The notes beneath the pieces were generated by a model that was given only the letters and a program-made list of their open reading frames with translations, searched no databases and was not told the DNA's origin. Position numbers and translations under genes: made by a program. 64,000 bases of DNA from Dirofilaria immitis (Eukaryota > Nematoda > Chromadorea > Rhabditida > Onchocercidae), in assembly GCA_024305405.1 (NCBI GenBank), contig JAKNDB010000087.1, positions 8,682,501 to 8,746,500 of the forward strand. The letters run 5' to 3'. Shown here piece by piece: positions 13,201 through 27,100 of the stretch; the first letter of the stretch is position 1, and each line of letters opens with the position of its first letter.

Positions 13201-16200
13201 TTTTTTTCCCATTATTGACCTTCTCTGAATAACTATTTTTTCTGATCACATTTCCGATGTCTTACATAAGTTTCCCCATGTTTTTTCCATAATTATTGCT
13301 GAAAAAAGAAAAAGCATTTTTGTAAAGTAGAATTATTTCAGTGAAAAGAGAGTGGAAGATAATAAATTGTAAGCATTAATAAATAGATGGAATTAATTAT
13401 TTATCAATTTGTCATTTTTTATTTTCATCGATGTCTCTCTCTGCCTTTGAATGATCATTGCGTCAATTAGACTTTATTTTTACAATTTCCTTTTCGCAAG
13501 ATATAAGGCTTACAAGTTTAAGTTTAATTTTCTTCTCATGAAGTGTAAAGCTTGTCATTTTCCTCTTTTCTTTCTTGTCAACAATGAGTTTCATCGATTT
13601 ATTTTTTTACATTTGGATGATTTTTACTTCTATTAGTGGTAACAGTTTTGAAAATATCACATTCACATAACGTCAAATGTATTTTCAGATCTTCTCATTG
13701 TTGTAATTATCACATTATCACTAGAAGTATTAACATTTCAGAAATTGTTTTTATCATTTTCATAGACAAATATTCATTGATATTAATATGAGATGAGACT
13801 GCATGGTATAATAAATTTTATTGACCTTGAGATCAGTGCCACTTTTCCATTACTTTTGCTAAGATTTATCAGGAGAAGGGAAGACTGAAGAGAAAGAGGA
13901 GAAGTGTGTTTCATAGATTGTTGACAGATGAGTTTTATTTTCTCTTGTTAAATAATTTTGTATATAAATATTTGAATAAGCCATTTATTGATTGATTTAG
14001 ATCCGGGAAAAATTCTGAGATACACCGTAACGAAAAATTTTCAGTTCCTGCAGTAGACACTAATTCTAATTCTAATTGTTATCAAAGTTACATACTTAGA
14101 AGAGACTGTGAGAGAATTGTCATATCTTCAGAAGACGATTACCAATGATTTCGAATGTTCCATCCTTGAATGCTCTCGTTTAATCTGAATATTCAATATA
14201 TTGTGAATGATCTAGTTCAGGCTTATCATTGAGATGTCACCGAGATTGTCAGTTTTGTCATCGGGTTTATCAATGTAGTTTGATGATTTCACGATCAGAT
14301 CTGTTCCTCTCTTTATTTTCTAGTTGTTTCATAAAAGTATATTTTATATCAATTTATCTGATGAAATAGAAATGTGAAAGCTTCACGATATCAACAGCGT
14401 AGTATCAATACCCGGTTAAATTTAATTAATCGCTTCGAATATTCTTAAAAGAAATCTCGGATAAAAAAGCAAAACTGAATACCTTCTAATAGTAAGTAGA
14501 TTTGTCGTTATTTATTTACGACATTTTTAAACATTTCGGTGTTTGAACTATTCGTATTATTTATATTTGGGTTGGCGAACGGAAAGATTTCCTCAAAGAC
14601 ATTTACTTGTTTTTTTCTCCAAATAATCATTCTCCTTCCAATAATAAAACTAAAAATAAGCAGAATAAATAAATAGAAAATTGAAATTTTTACGATCGGT
14701 CAAATATTTTTGGCAATTAGAAAAAGCAGGTCTTAATTCTCTGGAATATTCGAGAATAAATAGCTAAGGTATGATATCTCCATTAATTGTGATTTTAATT
14801 ATGTGCGACACATTTATTTTTCCAGATGTCTCGCAAAAGTTATCGCAGTAATAAAGTTTAGATGCTAATGATAGATTAACACTATTTTTCGACATAATTC
14901 AATTGGAAAAAAATCAGTATTCCGGTGTTTGAAATTATAGATAATTTTAACGATGACAGAGTTTTGTTTAAATTATAAAGTTTCTAATCCAAGGCGGTAA
15001 TTCATTTCTTGTTCGTTATTTCTAAAATTTCATCAGTTTTACGTAATGGTTATTATCATTTAGTATTGTCAAAGTTCAGACCACCTCAGGGCAAACGTGT
15101 ATTTTGCATTTGGAAGATAAGAATTGAAAGTAATATGAGATAAGATGCTAAAAAGAAAGAGCGAGGGAAGAGATAAGATTTCAGATAATTTTTCGTTTAA
15201 TTCACTGATTGAATATGCTTTTACATTTTTCAAATTTCTTTAATATATTTTGCTTAATGATAATGAGTTCACTTATCAGTTGGAATTCTCAAATAAATGT
15301 GAAGATGACATTCTCAGATGCGTATTAAAATATTGGATATGTAAAAACAAATAAATGCAAAAGCAAATTATTTCGAAGTCATTTGTTCGCTTTTTTTATT
15401 CATTAAAAGGAAAAAATAAATGAATAACTTTGAAGGAATTCATTTCCAAAAAATATTTTTAAATCTTAATTAATTATTGATGACATTCAATACGAAATAT
15501 ATTTGCGATAGAATTATTTATTTTTTTGTTTTAGCAAAAATTTAATATCAGAATATTCTATGGTAACATAACTACTACATTTCTGTCTCTCGGAGAAATT
15601 TATGTTCCGAGAATGAATAATTGATTATTTTATTTCTTTTGTTGCTTACGAAAAAGTCGCAGTATAAATAAATCACTAATTCTTGGTATAGCTGTGAGAT
15701 ATTTACTGGTAGAATTAGCTTTCGGTTTTTTCGTACGTATAATATAGCCTTACATTCTCAACCATCTAAATGATCATCCTGATTTTTAAGAAGATCAAAT
15801 GCTCCGATCGTCTTTTGTCTTTAACCGGTCATTTTTTAAATAAATGTATGAAATATGTTTTATAAAATTTGTTTGCCTTCTTCTGGAGATTCTAAAAAAT
15901 GAATAGTTAACAGTGATGTGAAGATGAAATCATGTCTCGGATTTTAACGATGGACAATGATGATAATGATAATGGTTATGATAATGCACTGATGATTATA
16001 ATGATGATGACAATGATGACAATGATTCGTCGAAGGAGTGCACTTTTTCTGTTTAAAAAGTATTGATCCCAAAAAGAGATGTATGTATATTTTTCTTTGA
16101 TTGTATGACGGGAATTTGTTTGCCTCTTTTTGAAGACCCAAAAAAATTGAAAATTAACACTGATGTAAAGATGAAATTACGTCTCGGATTCAAATGGTGC

Positions 16201-16995
16201 GGGAGATGATGATGATGATGATGATTTGTCGAGGGCGGTCTACCTTTTAATCAATGCGCTTTGCGCAATTTTTTTCCTTATTTGGAAAGTTTTGAGGGTA
16301 AAAATAGTTATGAGTTTGAGTAATTTGAGGAATAGTTGCATTGCTTGTCGTAATGAATTGATTGCCTATCAGTATAGTTTCACATGAGAGCCTAGCTAGG
16401 ATTCCTAGTTACACATACAACAGAGCAGAACAAATTCCCTGTTCGTCTTCCTTTTCCTTTTTACATATGTATATGTGTTATGAGTGGGACTTTGCAAAAT
16501 GATAATTTACAAAATCAATGAGTATATCTTAGTTAAAATTTTTTTCTTTCAAATTTTTCTTTTATTCAAAAGATTTCATTTTATATTTAATTTAAAATTC
16601 GTTATTAAAAATATAAGTTCATAAGTGTGGTTTTAAGATTGTTTGAAGAAATTACAATAACATTTGCATCAATTGATTTTCATCACTTTTTATTAAGCTT
16701 ATATCATATCCTTTTCATTCAGCTACTGATTATCTATTTGTTATTTAGAAAAAAGATATTATGTTTAAATTATGACTGTTCAAGTATTGTTGTTTTGTAA
16801 ATATTCGATTCTTATTTAAAGTGAAGTACGATCAGCCAGTGATATCAATGTTACTTATAAATGTAAATATATCAGTAGTAAATCATTTATAAACGTAATA
16901 TTCTCGCGAATTCCAATGACCAGTTAAATGTATCATATAATAATAATTTTGTAATTTATAGTTTCCAAGGTATCCAAATTTCTGAAGTGTTCGAA
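10277..16995. other. Intergenic region between cyclophilin and galectin B
   Basis: The first 450 bases are probably the cyclophilin 3' UTR, with two AATAAA motifs. Beyond that no supported exon. Simple tracts: (ACAG)n near 12245-12265, (CT)n near 12597-12625 and (GAT)n near 16204-16225. A 247-bp tandem duplication covers 15866-16255. Confidence 0.5.
15866..16255. repeat. Imperfect tandem duplication, period about 247 bp
   Basis: The stretch beginning AATTTGTTTGCC at 15866 recurs at 16113, followed in both copies by a block ending in GTCTCGGATT and then by ATG/GAT triplet repeats and a GTCGA(A/G)G motif. The second copy is partial. Confidence 0.75.
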
Positions 16996-19915
16996 ATGAG
17001 CGATCAGAAATCATATGTTAGTAATGATCTTATATGATTCTTTTTTTGCATTCATTTTTCTCGTAATGATAACTGTATGATAATTTAGCTAATGAATGAA
17101 ATAAGTAAATAAAATCACTATAAATTTTGATAATCTATATATATATGATTTATAATTTCATCTTTATTTTCTGCCAAATTTAATTCCAAAAGTCAATGAA
17201 AATCAGTAACTGTTAACAGTATATTATTCAAATTGCTTATATCTAACTAATGCAATTATATTTAATGGAAATATTTATTAAAGAATTTGATCTAACAGTT
17301 GAGATTTTGCAATTATTTATAGCCAATTCCATATCGCAGTCAGCTGCAAGAGAAGATTGAGCCTGGACAAACACTAATTATCAAAGGGTCAACGATCGAT
17401 GAAAGTCAACGGTACGTGTATCGAATTCGTTTTCAAATTAAGTTAGTTTCAAAGTAGCTTGGTTCAAAAAAATGTGATTTTTTTTAGATTTTAGCATTGA
17501 GATCTGATTTCTTTTTTAAATTATTACAATGATTCATATTTACTATTATTTTGTTCAGATTTACATTAAGTTTGCACTGCAAATCGGCAGATTTCAGTGG
17601 AAATGATGTACCACTTCACATTTCAGTTAGATTTGACGAGGGCAAAGTTAGTTTTTGTTTATATTAATCTTTCCATTTTCAAAGTTTTCGTTTTTTATTT
17701 TATTAAATTTTTTAGTTTGTTTTAATAACATTTAAAAGATTTTAAGAGACATTTTGAAAATAAATATCAATGAATTTTTGGAGATTGACACTTCTTGTTC
17801 TAATGGTATAATAAATCTCAATTAAATAATAGTTAAGATAGTATAATGATTTCAAAATCTAAACTTAAATTATCATGATACAATCATGATAATTTAGCTT
17901 AAAATTGACGTAATTGTTTTAACTTATAAGTTAAAAATGTGGAATATTTATTTTAGAGAATAAATACGGTTTTGAAAGAAAATAGTATGAATTTAGTAAT
18001 ATGAATCTTTATTTGACAGAAAGTACATATAAATCAACTTACTATCATTGTTATCAGCAGTTCTGTATGAATGTTAAATTTCGTGGTTACAATATTTTAA
18101 TCAAAACAAAAGATGGATAATTAGCAGTTAATAATTGTATGCAAATTGAGAGAAAATGATAATATTTTATCTGCAGATTGTGATGAATAGTTTTTCGAGC
18201 GGAGAATGGGGTAAAGAGGAACGCAAAAGTATTCCATTCAAGAAAGGTACACCTTTCGATATTCGAATTCGAGCTCATGATGATCGATACCAGGTATGAC
18301 TTTTTGATTCTTTCACATTAACAAAATAATAGCCATATAATATTTTTATCACTATAAGATATCTGATAACTAAGAAAATCATCCTACGACAGAGATAACA
18401 TATGTTATTTGTGAGCTCATAGAGACGCAAGTGGAAGTTTGGGTTAAATTTTTTCCATTGATCAAGGAGAAGAATTTTAGAAGGAAGAAATTAGCAATAT
18501 AGTCTTCTAAACTTCTTTAAGAATGCGAATTTTTATTAATATTACTCCGTAATTACCGAAAATAAAGATTAAAATGTTGTAGATTTTCTGTGATCAAAAG
18601 GAGTTTAAGGATTTCGAGCATCGCTTACCATTGTCTTCCGTGTCTCATCTATCGATTGATGGCGATTTATATCTTAATCAAGTACACTGGGGTGGAAAAT
18701 ATTATGTTAGTTTAGTTTTGAGAATTACCGACTGTTCTAATCATTTGAAAATATCGTATTTTCTTTTCAATTTTATTTAGTTTTCATTAAACTGACAATG
18801 AATACGTCACTGCTTTTTGAATAAAAATTTTAATTTCAGCCCATACCCTATGAAAGTGGTATTTCACAAGGTTTGGGTGTCGGTAGAACGCTGATGATAT
18901 TCTTATGTCCGGAAAAGAAAGGAAAACGCTTCAATATTAATTTATTGAAAAGAAATGGTGATATAGCACTACACTTCAATCCTCGTTTCGATGAAAAGGT
19001 CTCTTTTTTCTTTTACAACTGTGAAGATTGAAATCGGACTTTGCATCTTAGTATGAAATAATTGGCATTTATTTATAGATTTGAAAATTAAATTTCTAGA
19101 ATTCACCATAAACTTAGCGGCTTTCTACTTAATTGGAGAATAATTAATTTCAAATACTGTGATTCATTGTTTCCTTACATCCTAAGTCACGATTGTTTCT
19201 ATTCATTATCCTTCATTTCTCTTTTATATTAATAAACATACGATAGAAGAGCCATCCAGAAAAAAAAATGAAAAGCTGTGATGCATACTTGTACAAATTA
19301 TATCATTATGTTTATTTTGTTTTGACGTTGGATAACTAAAAGTTGGTTTTATTTGTTGTTATTTTTCCGTTTATATTGTTGCAATTTTTATATTATTTCA
19401 GGTAGTCACTCGTAATGCTCTTCAAGCTGGCAATTGGGGTAATGAAGAAAAAGAAGGCAAGATACCATTCGAGAAGGGCGTCGGAGCTGATTTGAAAATT
19501 ATCAATGAAGAATACGGATTTCAGGTTTTTCAAATTTCAGATTAAAAATCAGATTTGAATTGTTTGATATTATTCGTTAGAATTGAGTGGTAGAAAATTC
19601 TATCTTAGCTTCAAGTTGTGGCAGTGATAACAGTAATAAAATCTGATATTAAAATAAAGAACTGCTGTGAAAAAAGAATTTAATGAAAAACTAGTTGAAT
19701 CCACTAGCAAATCACACAGATATTTTCTGTACCAACATACTTCTTCCTTTCATTTGTTTTGTTCATTTCGTATTACCTAAATGTATCAGTTATCATTGCA
19801 GATTTACGTGAATGACGTACGATTTTGTTCATTTGCGCATCGTTCCGATCCTCACGACATCACCGGTTTACAAATTCATGGTGATGTTGAACTTACAGGC
19901 ATACAAATTCACTAA
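16996..19915 (+). CDS. Galectin B: tandem-repeat galectin of the LEC-1/LEC-2 type, 8 exons
   Basis: Beta-galactoside-binding lectin, 277 aa, two carbohydrate-recognition domains, no signal peptide. Exons: 16996-17016 (only MSDQKSY), 17323-17411, 17559-17646, 18177-18293, 18583-18705, 18840-18998, 19402-19524, 19802-19915. All phases agree and no frameshift is needed, unlike most genes here. Domain 1: LHISVRFDEGK, IVMNSF, WGKEERK. Domain 2: LHFNPRFDEK, VTRNAL, WGNEEKE. The second domain keeps the classical HxNPR, but its usual W-E-R end is W-E-K. Close to the galectins known from filarial worms and C. elegans LEC-1 in the first domain (known family, from memory); the second domain seems more divergent. 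Intron positions in the second half differ from galectin A, so the two are old paralogues, not a recent copy. An AATAAA lies at 20049. Confidence 0.95.
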
Positions 19916-21124
19916 AGAAAAGATGCAAATTTCGATATCAGATATGCTAATCTTTCAAATTCTAAATTTTTTAAATCCGTTTTTCGCTAATGATATTTCC
20001 TTTTTATAATACTTACTTCCGTTCATTGTATTTCATCATCAAATGGGTAATAAATGCCTACGTACGCTGCAATAAGTTTTGGTCAAATCAATTGTATTTA
20101 CTTTCTCTCTTTCGGTTATAGGTGTCGACGGAATAATGTAACCGGTTGTTAATTAATTTGCTTTTTTTTTTTTTTTATTTTCCCACTTTTAGAACTATTA
20201 ACTACTTACGTTATCTATCCATTTCGTCTCTTTTAGAAAATGAAATCCAAAAAGATTGCTGGAGTTGGGTATCCAATGAAATTCAGATTCAAGAATCCTT
20301 CAAGTAGCTTTACGTGGCATTATGTCCAAGCCATATTTATGCATTATTTCCTATGCTTTTTTCTCCTAATGTTTTGATTTATGTAGTACTGGTAATAACA
20401 ATTTATGAATTGTGAATTACAAATTAGAAGGGAATTTTAATTTGTAATCTTAATTTAAATCAAGATATAATATTACACATATATTTTCATACTTTTTTCG
20501 ATCCGAAATCAAAAATACGCTAATGGATTGTTCTTTGTTTTGGCTTCTGATTATTGAAGAAATGTGGCATAAAATTAAGTTTGAATTATTTGAATTATCC
20601 AGTGGAATTATCATTTTTTTCGAAACAAATAAAATCATTCACTCCTCAAAATGTTTGCTTTATTTTTGATAATAAACTATGTATTGGTTACAAAACGTTA
20701 AAAAGTTCAGTTTGGGCGACTGGAAGAGATTCTTATTTATTCTGAATTTATGAATGGAACGAAGATATTACTGGGTATTCATTGTGATGGAAAAGAAAGA
20801 AAACATGAAGAGTATAATTCGTGTACTCGTTATCCTGATTCAAAGTAAGAGAAATATTATTGAATAAAGACATCATTTGGACTTGAAACTGTGAGATCTT
20901 GGCAAATTAGGTAATTTCCAAACTGAGGCAAACAACTGCTAATTTTGGGGATTCCTGAGTTTCTTTTCAGGATTATTTTCAGTTATTGCCAGTACGGCTT
21001 ATGATAAAGTCGTTTAGAATTTTATATATTGATCAAAAAATTGATAATCTGCTTATCTCCAATGAGAATATTTTAGAGTAAAAACTTCGGTGTCTTCTGG
21101 CACTTTCATTAAAACTGAAGGAGT
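19916..21124. other. Intergenic region between galectin B and PIGG
   Basis: Contains the likely 3' end of galectin B (AATAAA at 20049, T11 run near 20163). I see no exon here. The last part must hold the PIGG promoter; no clear spliced-leader acceptor is visible directly upstream of 21125. Confidence 0.45.
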
Positions 21125-24100
21125 ATGGCATCAGTTCAATTTCTGGAACAATGTTTGCAAAATTCGAATAACGAAAGTCTTCAACCACAACCGCAGGAAA
21201 AGGTAGTAGATTGATTTCTCTCCTTTGATTTTCTTTTTTCAATTATTATTTGTTTAATCGGAACTTAATTTGCAGTTGTTTGGGAAATTTATTCGACGGA
21301 TCTGGTGGAGTTATTCAGACGACATATTCAGCCGTTTGAAAAATTTATTCAATCGATACTCGAGAAATGTTTGGATATTGTTATTGTGTTTATCGCAAAT
21401 TGCTGCTGTTTCCCTCTTCATTTCGGGATTTTTCTCCAAACAAATACATTTATTGGATTCTGAAAACAATGAACAAGATCTGAATAACTTTCTCGAAGGT
21501 AATAAATCTGACTAATCAATTTATAAATGAGAACTGAAAGACAATTTGGTCAAATGTTTATTTATCAAACAAATGGTATTAATTGATACAATTTAAAGAT
21601 ATTTTGTAGTTTTCTGCTATTATTTTACGTTTATCTATAATTATGATAACATTTTTATTCCTTAATTTGCTGTTCTTCTATTGTCCATGTTGTTCAGTTT
21701 TTAAGTTTTTTCTGTGCCAGGTGTCATCAAAGCATTGATTAATATTAAATGAAGAGATTTTTTATTTTTACCTAATTGCAAATTTTTTTTAGTCGTCTCC
21801 CTTTTCTATTTTATTTCAGGATGTCCCAATAACAGTATAACAAAGGAAGCACTACAGGAACAGACGATAGCAAAATTAGTAATAATTGTAATCGATGCTT
21901 GGCAGGAGCGGTTTTTCTATCGCCGAAATGTCATGCGGTTTTACGTCAACTGACAAGCAACGGTCAAGCTGTAGCTTTCATCGCACACGTACAAACGCCT
22001 ACCGTAACAATGCCAAGGATTAAGGTAGACTGTTGCTTTAGATGTATTTATTCACGTATTGAGAGTAAAATCAAATAAGTCATCTAAAGTTAAATTTCAG
22101 GCAGTAACGACTGGTATAGTACCTTCATTTGCTGATGTAGTGATGAATTTTGCATCTACGTCTATAGCAAGCGATAATATCATTGATCGATTTAATGATA
22201 AAGGTTATAGGTAAGACAGACTAGCTGTAAGGCTGAAATTAAATCGGGAGTTTTTAAGTAAACATTTTAATAGTAATGGCTTCAATCTTTTTCACTAACA
22301 TTTTGATTTCATGGAAGAAATTGTTTTGAAAAAAATAGTTTCTGAAAGAAATACTGAAAAAAATGCGAAAAAACAGAAAGTAATGGAGGAAAAAGCCTAA
22401 CATATGTTGTAGCTATTGAAATCAAGTATTATCATTCTTCAGATGCACATTCTGCGGTGACGAAACTTGGCTAAAATTATTTCCCAATCATTTTGATAAT
22501 TATTCAGCAGGAGTCACATCATTCTACGTCAATGATTTCAAAGAAGTAAGTTTAGTTTTTGACATCAAATCTTTCCAAAAGAATATTGGATCGACCTTGG
22601 ATATTGATAGTTCAGCACAGTTCATATCAATAGACATACTTTAATAATGTTGATTCTTCTGTTAAGTAACCAATCTTTTGGTTTAGATACAAGAAATAGT
22701 CATAAAACATACATCATTGAGATATAAAGCAAAAGAATTTTTGGCTCTTCACACTTATGAACTGACATGAATCGCTGCATTAATTTATTTGAAGGATTTT
22801 TTTAGGTAGATGATAATGTAACTCTTTGTATGCGTTCACGGCTTGAGAATAGTGCTACCGAGACATGGGATGTGATGATTCTGCATTACTTGGGACTTGA
22901 TCATATAGGTTAGTTTGGTAAAAACTCTTATGAAAGGCATATCACGTCACTTGTGTAATTATCAAAATTTTTGATTCAAGGCAGTCTGATTAAATATGCC
23001 GTAATTTTCTGATATAAATGAATAATTTTTTTGTTTTCTCAGCAGTAAATTTTCTAAACAAATCGAATGTGTGATTTTAGGACATTCTCTGGGTGGCACA
23101 CAGCGAATTGAATAATAAGCTTATTGAGATGGATTCTATTATCAAAGAAATCTACGAAAAGCTTCACAAAGTATGATGCGAATATATTGAAACAATAAAA
23201 TAACAAGACTTTTAATAATCAAAACTTGTGGATTTGTGGATTAGGTCGGAGTAACTATTCAACTTAATCACTAGATAGATTTTATCTTATTTTTCTGATA
23301 TGTGATTGCAAAAATGATTAAAGGATGAACGGAAAGGAATTAAAACTAAAGTCAGAATTTATCATTCAATTATTTTTAAATATGACTATAAATTAGTTAC
23401 GGAATAAAAATGAAGAGCAGTTGTATGATGAGATATTATTAATTAATTGGCTTAAGAGTCATGAAAAGGCAGTAATGAAATTAAATAAACATATAATTTG
23501 GTACAACTTAGATCTATGGTGCGAATTTTTCCATAATTATATTCGGTGATCATGGAATGACGGAAGGCGGAAGTCATGGTGGTTCCTCAGAATTAGAAAC
23601 CCATGTACCCATTATTTATATTGACGGGAAGAAACGACGTGCTAACAAAGAAACGTTGTATGGTAATTTTCGAATTTCAATTTCATTAATTTCAAAGTAA
23701 TATAAATTTTCGTCTGCTAAGAAACTGATGATAATCCATCTATAATCCTTCTTTAATGCATGAAATATTGTTGATGTTATTTTGCTATTATTGTTGTTCT
23801 TACCAGATAAATATGCTTGAAGAAGCAGAAGAAGAAGAAGAAGAAGAAGCTAAAAACAATAGGAATAGGCTATACCGGTGAATACATCATTATAATTGAT
23901 AAACGTTAATTTACATTGAAATACTTAATATATTCACTTTAAACTAAATTTGACACATGTAGAGGAGATATTTTATTCAACTTTCGAAACTGTTCGGCAC
24001 TTCGTAGTACGGATAATAGCACCGAAAGATCGTTTTAAGTTTTAATCACTTTTTAGGTGACTTTTTTTTCGTTTGATTATGATGGGTTTTGAATTTATAT

Positions 24101-27100
24101 TTTTATCAATAATTATTCAGCTTTTCAATTTTATAATGGAATAAATAGGCAAAATATCGTTTCATGCTAACTTTTAGTGGCATCTGTTGAACAAATCGAT
24201 CTTGTTCCAACACTGGCAGCTCTTCTCAATGTGCCAATTCCGAAGGAGAATCGTGGTGTTACACTTTTACCGTATATTGCCATCGATCGATCAAATCTTT
24301 CGGTGCTATTATTCGTGCTACGAAATGCCGAACAGTTCCGAAAGTTGAATAAAATATCAGGTGAATTAATATTATCGTTTTCTTGTTGGGAAGATTTTTC
24401 TTTCCTAAAAAAATACAAGATTTGATTTTTGCACCACAGTTTTTCAAGAAAATTTTTAATAAATAAAGCAATAAACATTAAAATTATGGGGATTCATAAT
24501 GCTTATGAATTGGTGGTCAATTTTATTCAAATTTGGTAAAAAATCCTTAAATCATTATTTGATAAAAATTATTTAGATTTATTGCTCCTCTTTATTTAGT
24601 TAGCACCAACATTCTGTAATTACCTTAAGGTTTGTATAACATCATTATTTATTGAGATTTAAAGTCACATCTTATAGATAATCTAAACCAATGTATCAAT
24701 CGTTCTCATGATAGTTTGCAAAAACATTGTGCAACAAATACTTCTCAAAATGTAGATAGATTGATTTGGGAATGTTTGGAGGAATTACGCAAAGTTCAAT
24801 CAGATCTTATAAATATGGAAACACATATCAATATTATGCAGATAATGATTGCTATTGGTTTCTCTTTCATTGTATGTTTGTTGAATTAACTTTCCATTAA
24901 TGTATATCTTTTTTCTTTGATTCACTGAGAACATTCTATCGATAACTGTCAATTATTCAGACCAGTCAACCTTGGAGTAATCCGGCAATCAAAGCGAAAG
25001 AAGAAATAAGAGAACTTGGCGTCAATAAATTTGACATCCTGAATTAAATTTTATTATATTGCTAATATAGGCAAAGAATTGATATGAATCTTCTAGTTAA
25101 TTAATTATTAAAGAACGAAATAGTTTAAGACGTTTACCTATTTTAATATTTACTGTAGTAACAGGCATTTTTTACAGGTATCGTATATTTCTATTTGTCT
25201 TACGTACTTTACGTATTCACGTGATATCTACGGTAAGTTTATCCTAAAAATAAGATTGCACTGAAATTACATTGATCTAGTGAACCGAGCCTTTCTTTTG
25301 CAAATTAAATGGATTTTTGAATAGCATTCCTTCATTTATAAAGTTCATATTTTGAAAATGTTTGCAGCTTTTCGGTGCGGACGTCTCTCGACATGTTTAG
25401 CTGTTTTTACACAATTATTACATTTTTCTGCATTTTTGCATCAAGTTTAATCGAACAAGAACATGATTTGCAGTAAGTTTTTTTACAGGTGAATGTTTCG
25501 GTTATTATTTGTAAGATCATATAATTAGAACTTTCAATTAGATCACTTTTAAAAAATCGAATCCTTTTTCATCCTTTCTAAATAATTATTAGGACTTAAA
25601 TTCCAAACTAAAGCCTAAATCCATCATCTCAAGCCTAAAAATTAATTAAAAATTTAAGCCAATAATCGGCTATAACCGATATTGTTGCGAATTTCCCTCA
25701 TTTGATTCATCCATTTTCAAGGTATTTTTGTTTTGCTTCTTGCCTTTTTGTTATGCTTTTGGAAGAACTTCTTTTCTCATTGCGTGGTGATAGAAAGTAA
25801 GTTTAATTTACTCTTTTGTTTTTGCAATCGTACATCATATATCAAATTTTTTAGTGAATAAAATTGCAAAGCAGCGAAAAATAAAAACTATCAAAAATAT
25901 GTTAAAGAAATTTGTGTAAGCGAAACTCAAAATTATCATTTCTTAAGTAGGTGACTTTCATTGTGTTATAAAAATATGAGTTGTAGCTACATTTATTTTT
26001 TGTTCCAGGAATCATTTTCTTAATTCAGCAAAATTCCGAAAGATGGTAATAATATTATTTCTATTAATAATTCATCGGTTATGTCGAGCTTACACAGAAT
26101 CAAATCGACGGCGTTGGATTTTGGAAAAAGATATCAGTTACAGTAATTCATGTAAGTTATTTGGATTATTCTTAGCATTTCCATTTCATTTTAAATTCCT
26201 CCAGGAAGGAACATTGATATAACAGTAGGCAACTAATATTTTCTAATAATAATTATGTTTAAAAATTTCAAGATCTTCGAATTTCTGAAAAGAAATTGTA
26301 TTATTTCATGTTTCGCTACTGAAGTTTTAATCTGCTGATACGTTGTTATAATAGTTGAATGATTAAATTTTAATCTCTTTTGGGAAAATGCGATATTGGA
26401 GCATATCCAACATTCAGTGCAAGCATATCCAACATTCAATTCAAACGAAAAACTCTGTGTATGAATATTTATATAGTTCAATTCTAATAATACTATATTT
26501 AGTGTTATTTCTTTTAAGCTGGTTTGTTGAATTATTATGAGATTTTAACGAGCGTTGGAGGTTCCCATGATATACCAGATATTTCATCTTTGCTGTAAGT
26601 TCTTTATTAACTATTTTCATGAATTCATGATATACAATTTTCATTTTTCACTTTCTTAATTATCGAGATTTAAACGAAAATGTTATAGAAATATAAGAAC
26701 ATATATATGTAAATCCAGTATTGAAATTTATCTTCATCCTTTTTTCTTATATTCTTTTACAGATCGCAAGGAATGCATTTTTGATTTTAGAATTCGTTGA
26801 TGCTGATTATTAATAAAAATGAAAGTTACATTTGAAGTCAATTTAACAGTTGAACCATTGTGAATAGCAAATACATGAAAAAAGAAAATGATGGATTATT
26901 TGTGAATTCTTCTGATTTCTAACTTACTGTTTGATTTATTACAGAAAACAATCTAATATTTTGCGCTTCATTTTTTATCTATTCTCTATAATTTCGGCTG
27001 GCATTGGATTAGTTTTATGTTATGATAAGAGAACAAACTATCCACAAGTTATGCGTTTCTTAATATCATTAACTTTGCTGGGAACATTTGTGATGCATCA

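Noticed and set aside
24167..24478. 103-codon minus-strand frame over the PIGG exon
   Set aside because: Antisense shadow of the exon 24178-24360; its similarity to 23967-24032 only reflects the inverted copy.
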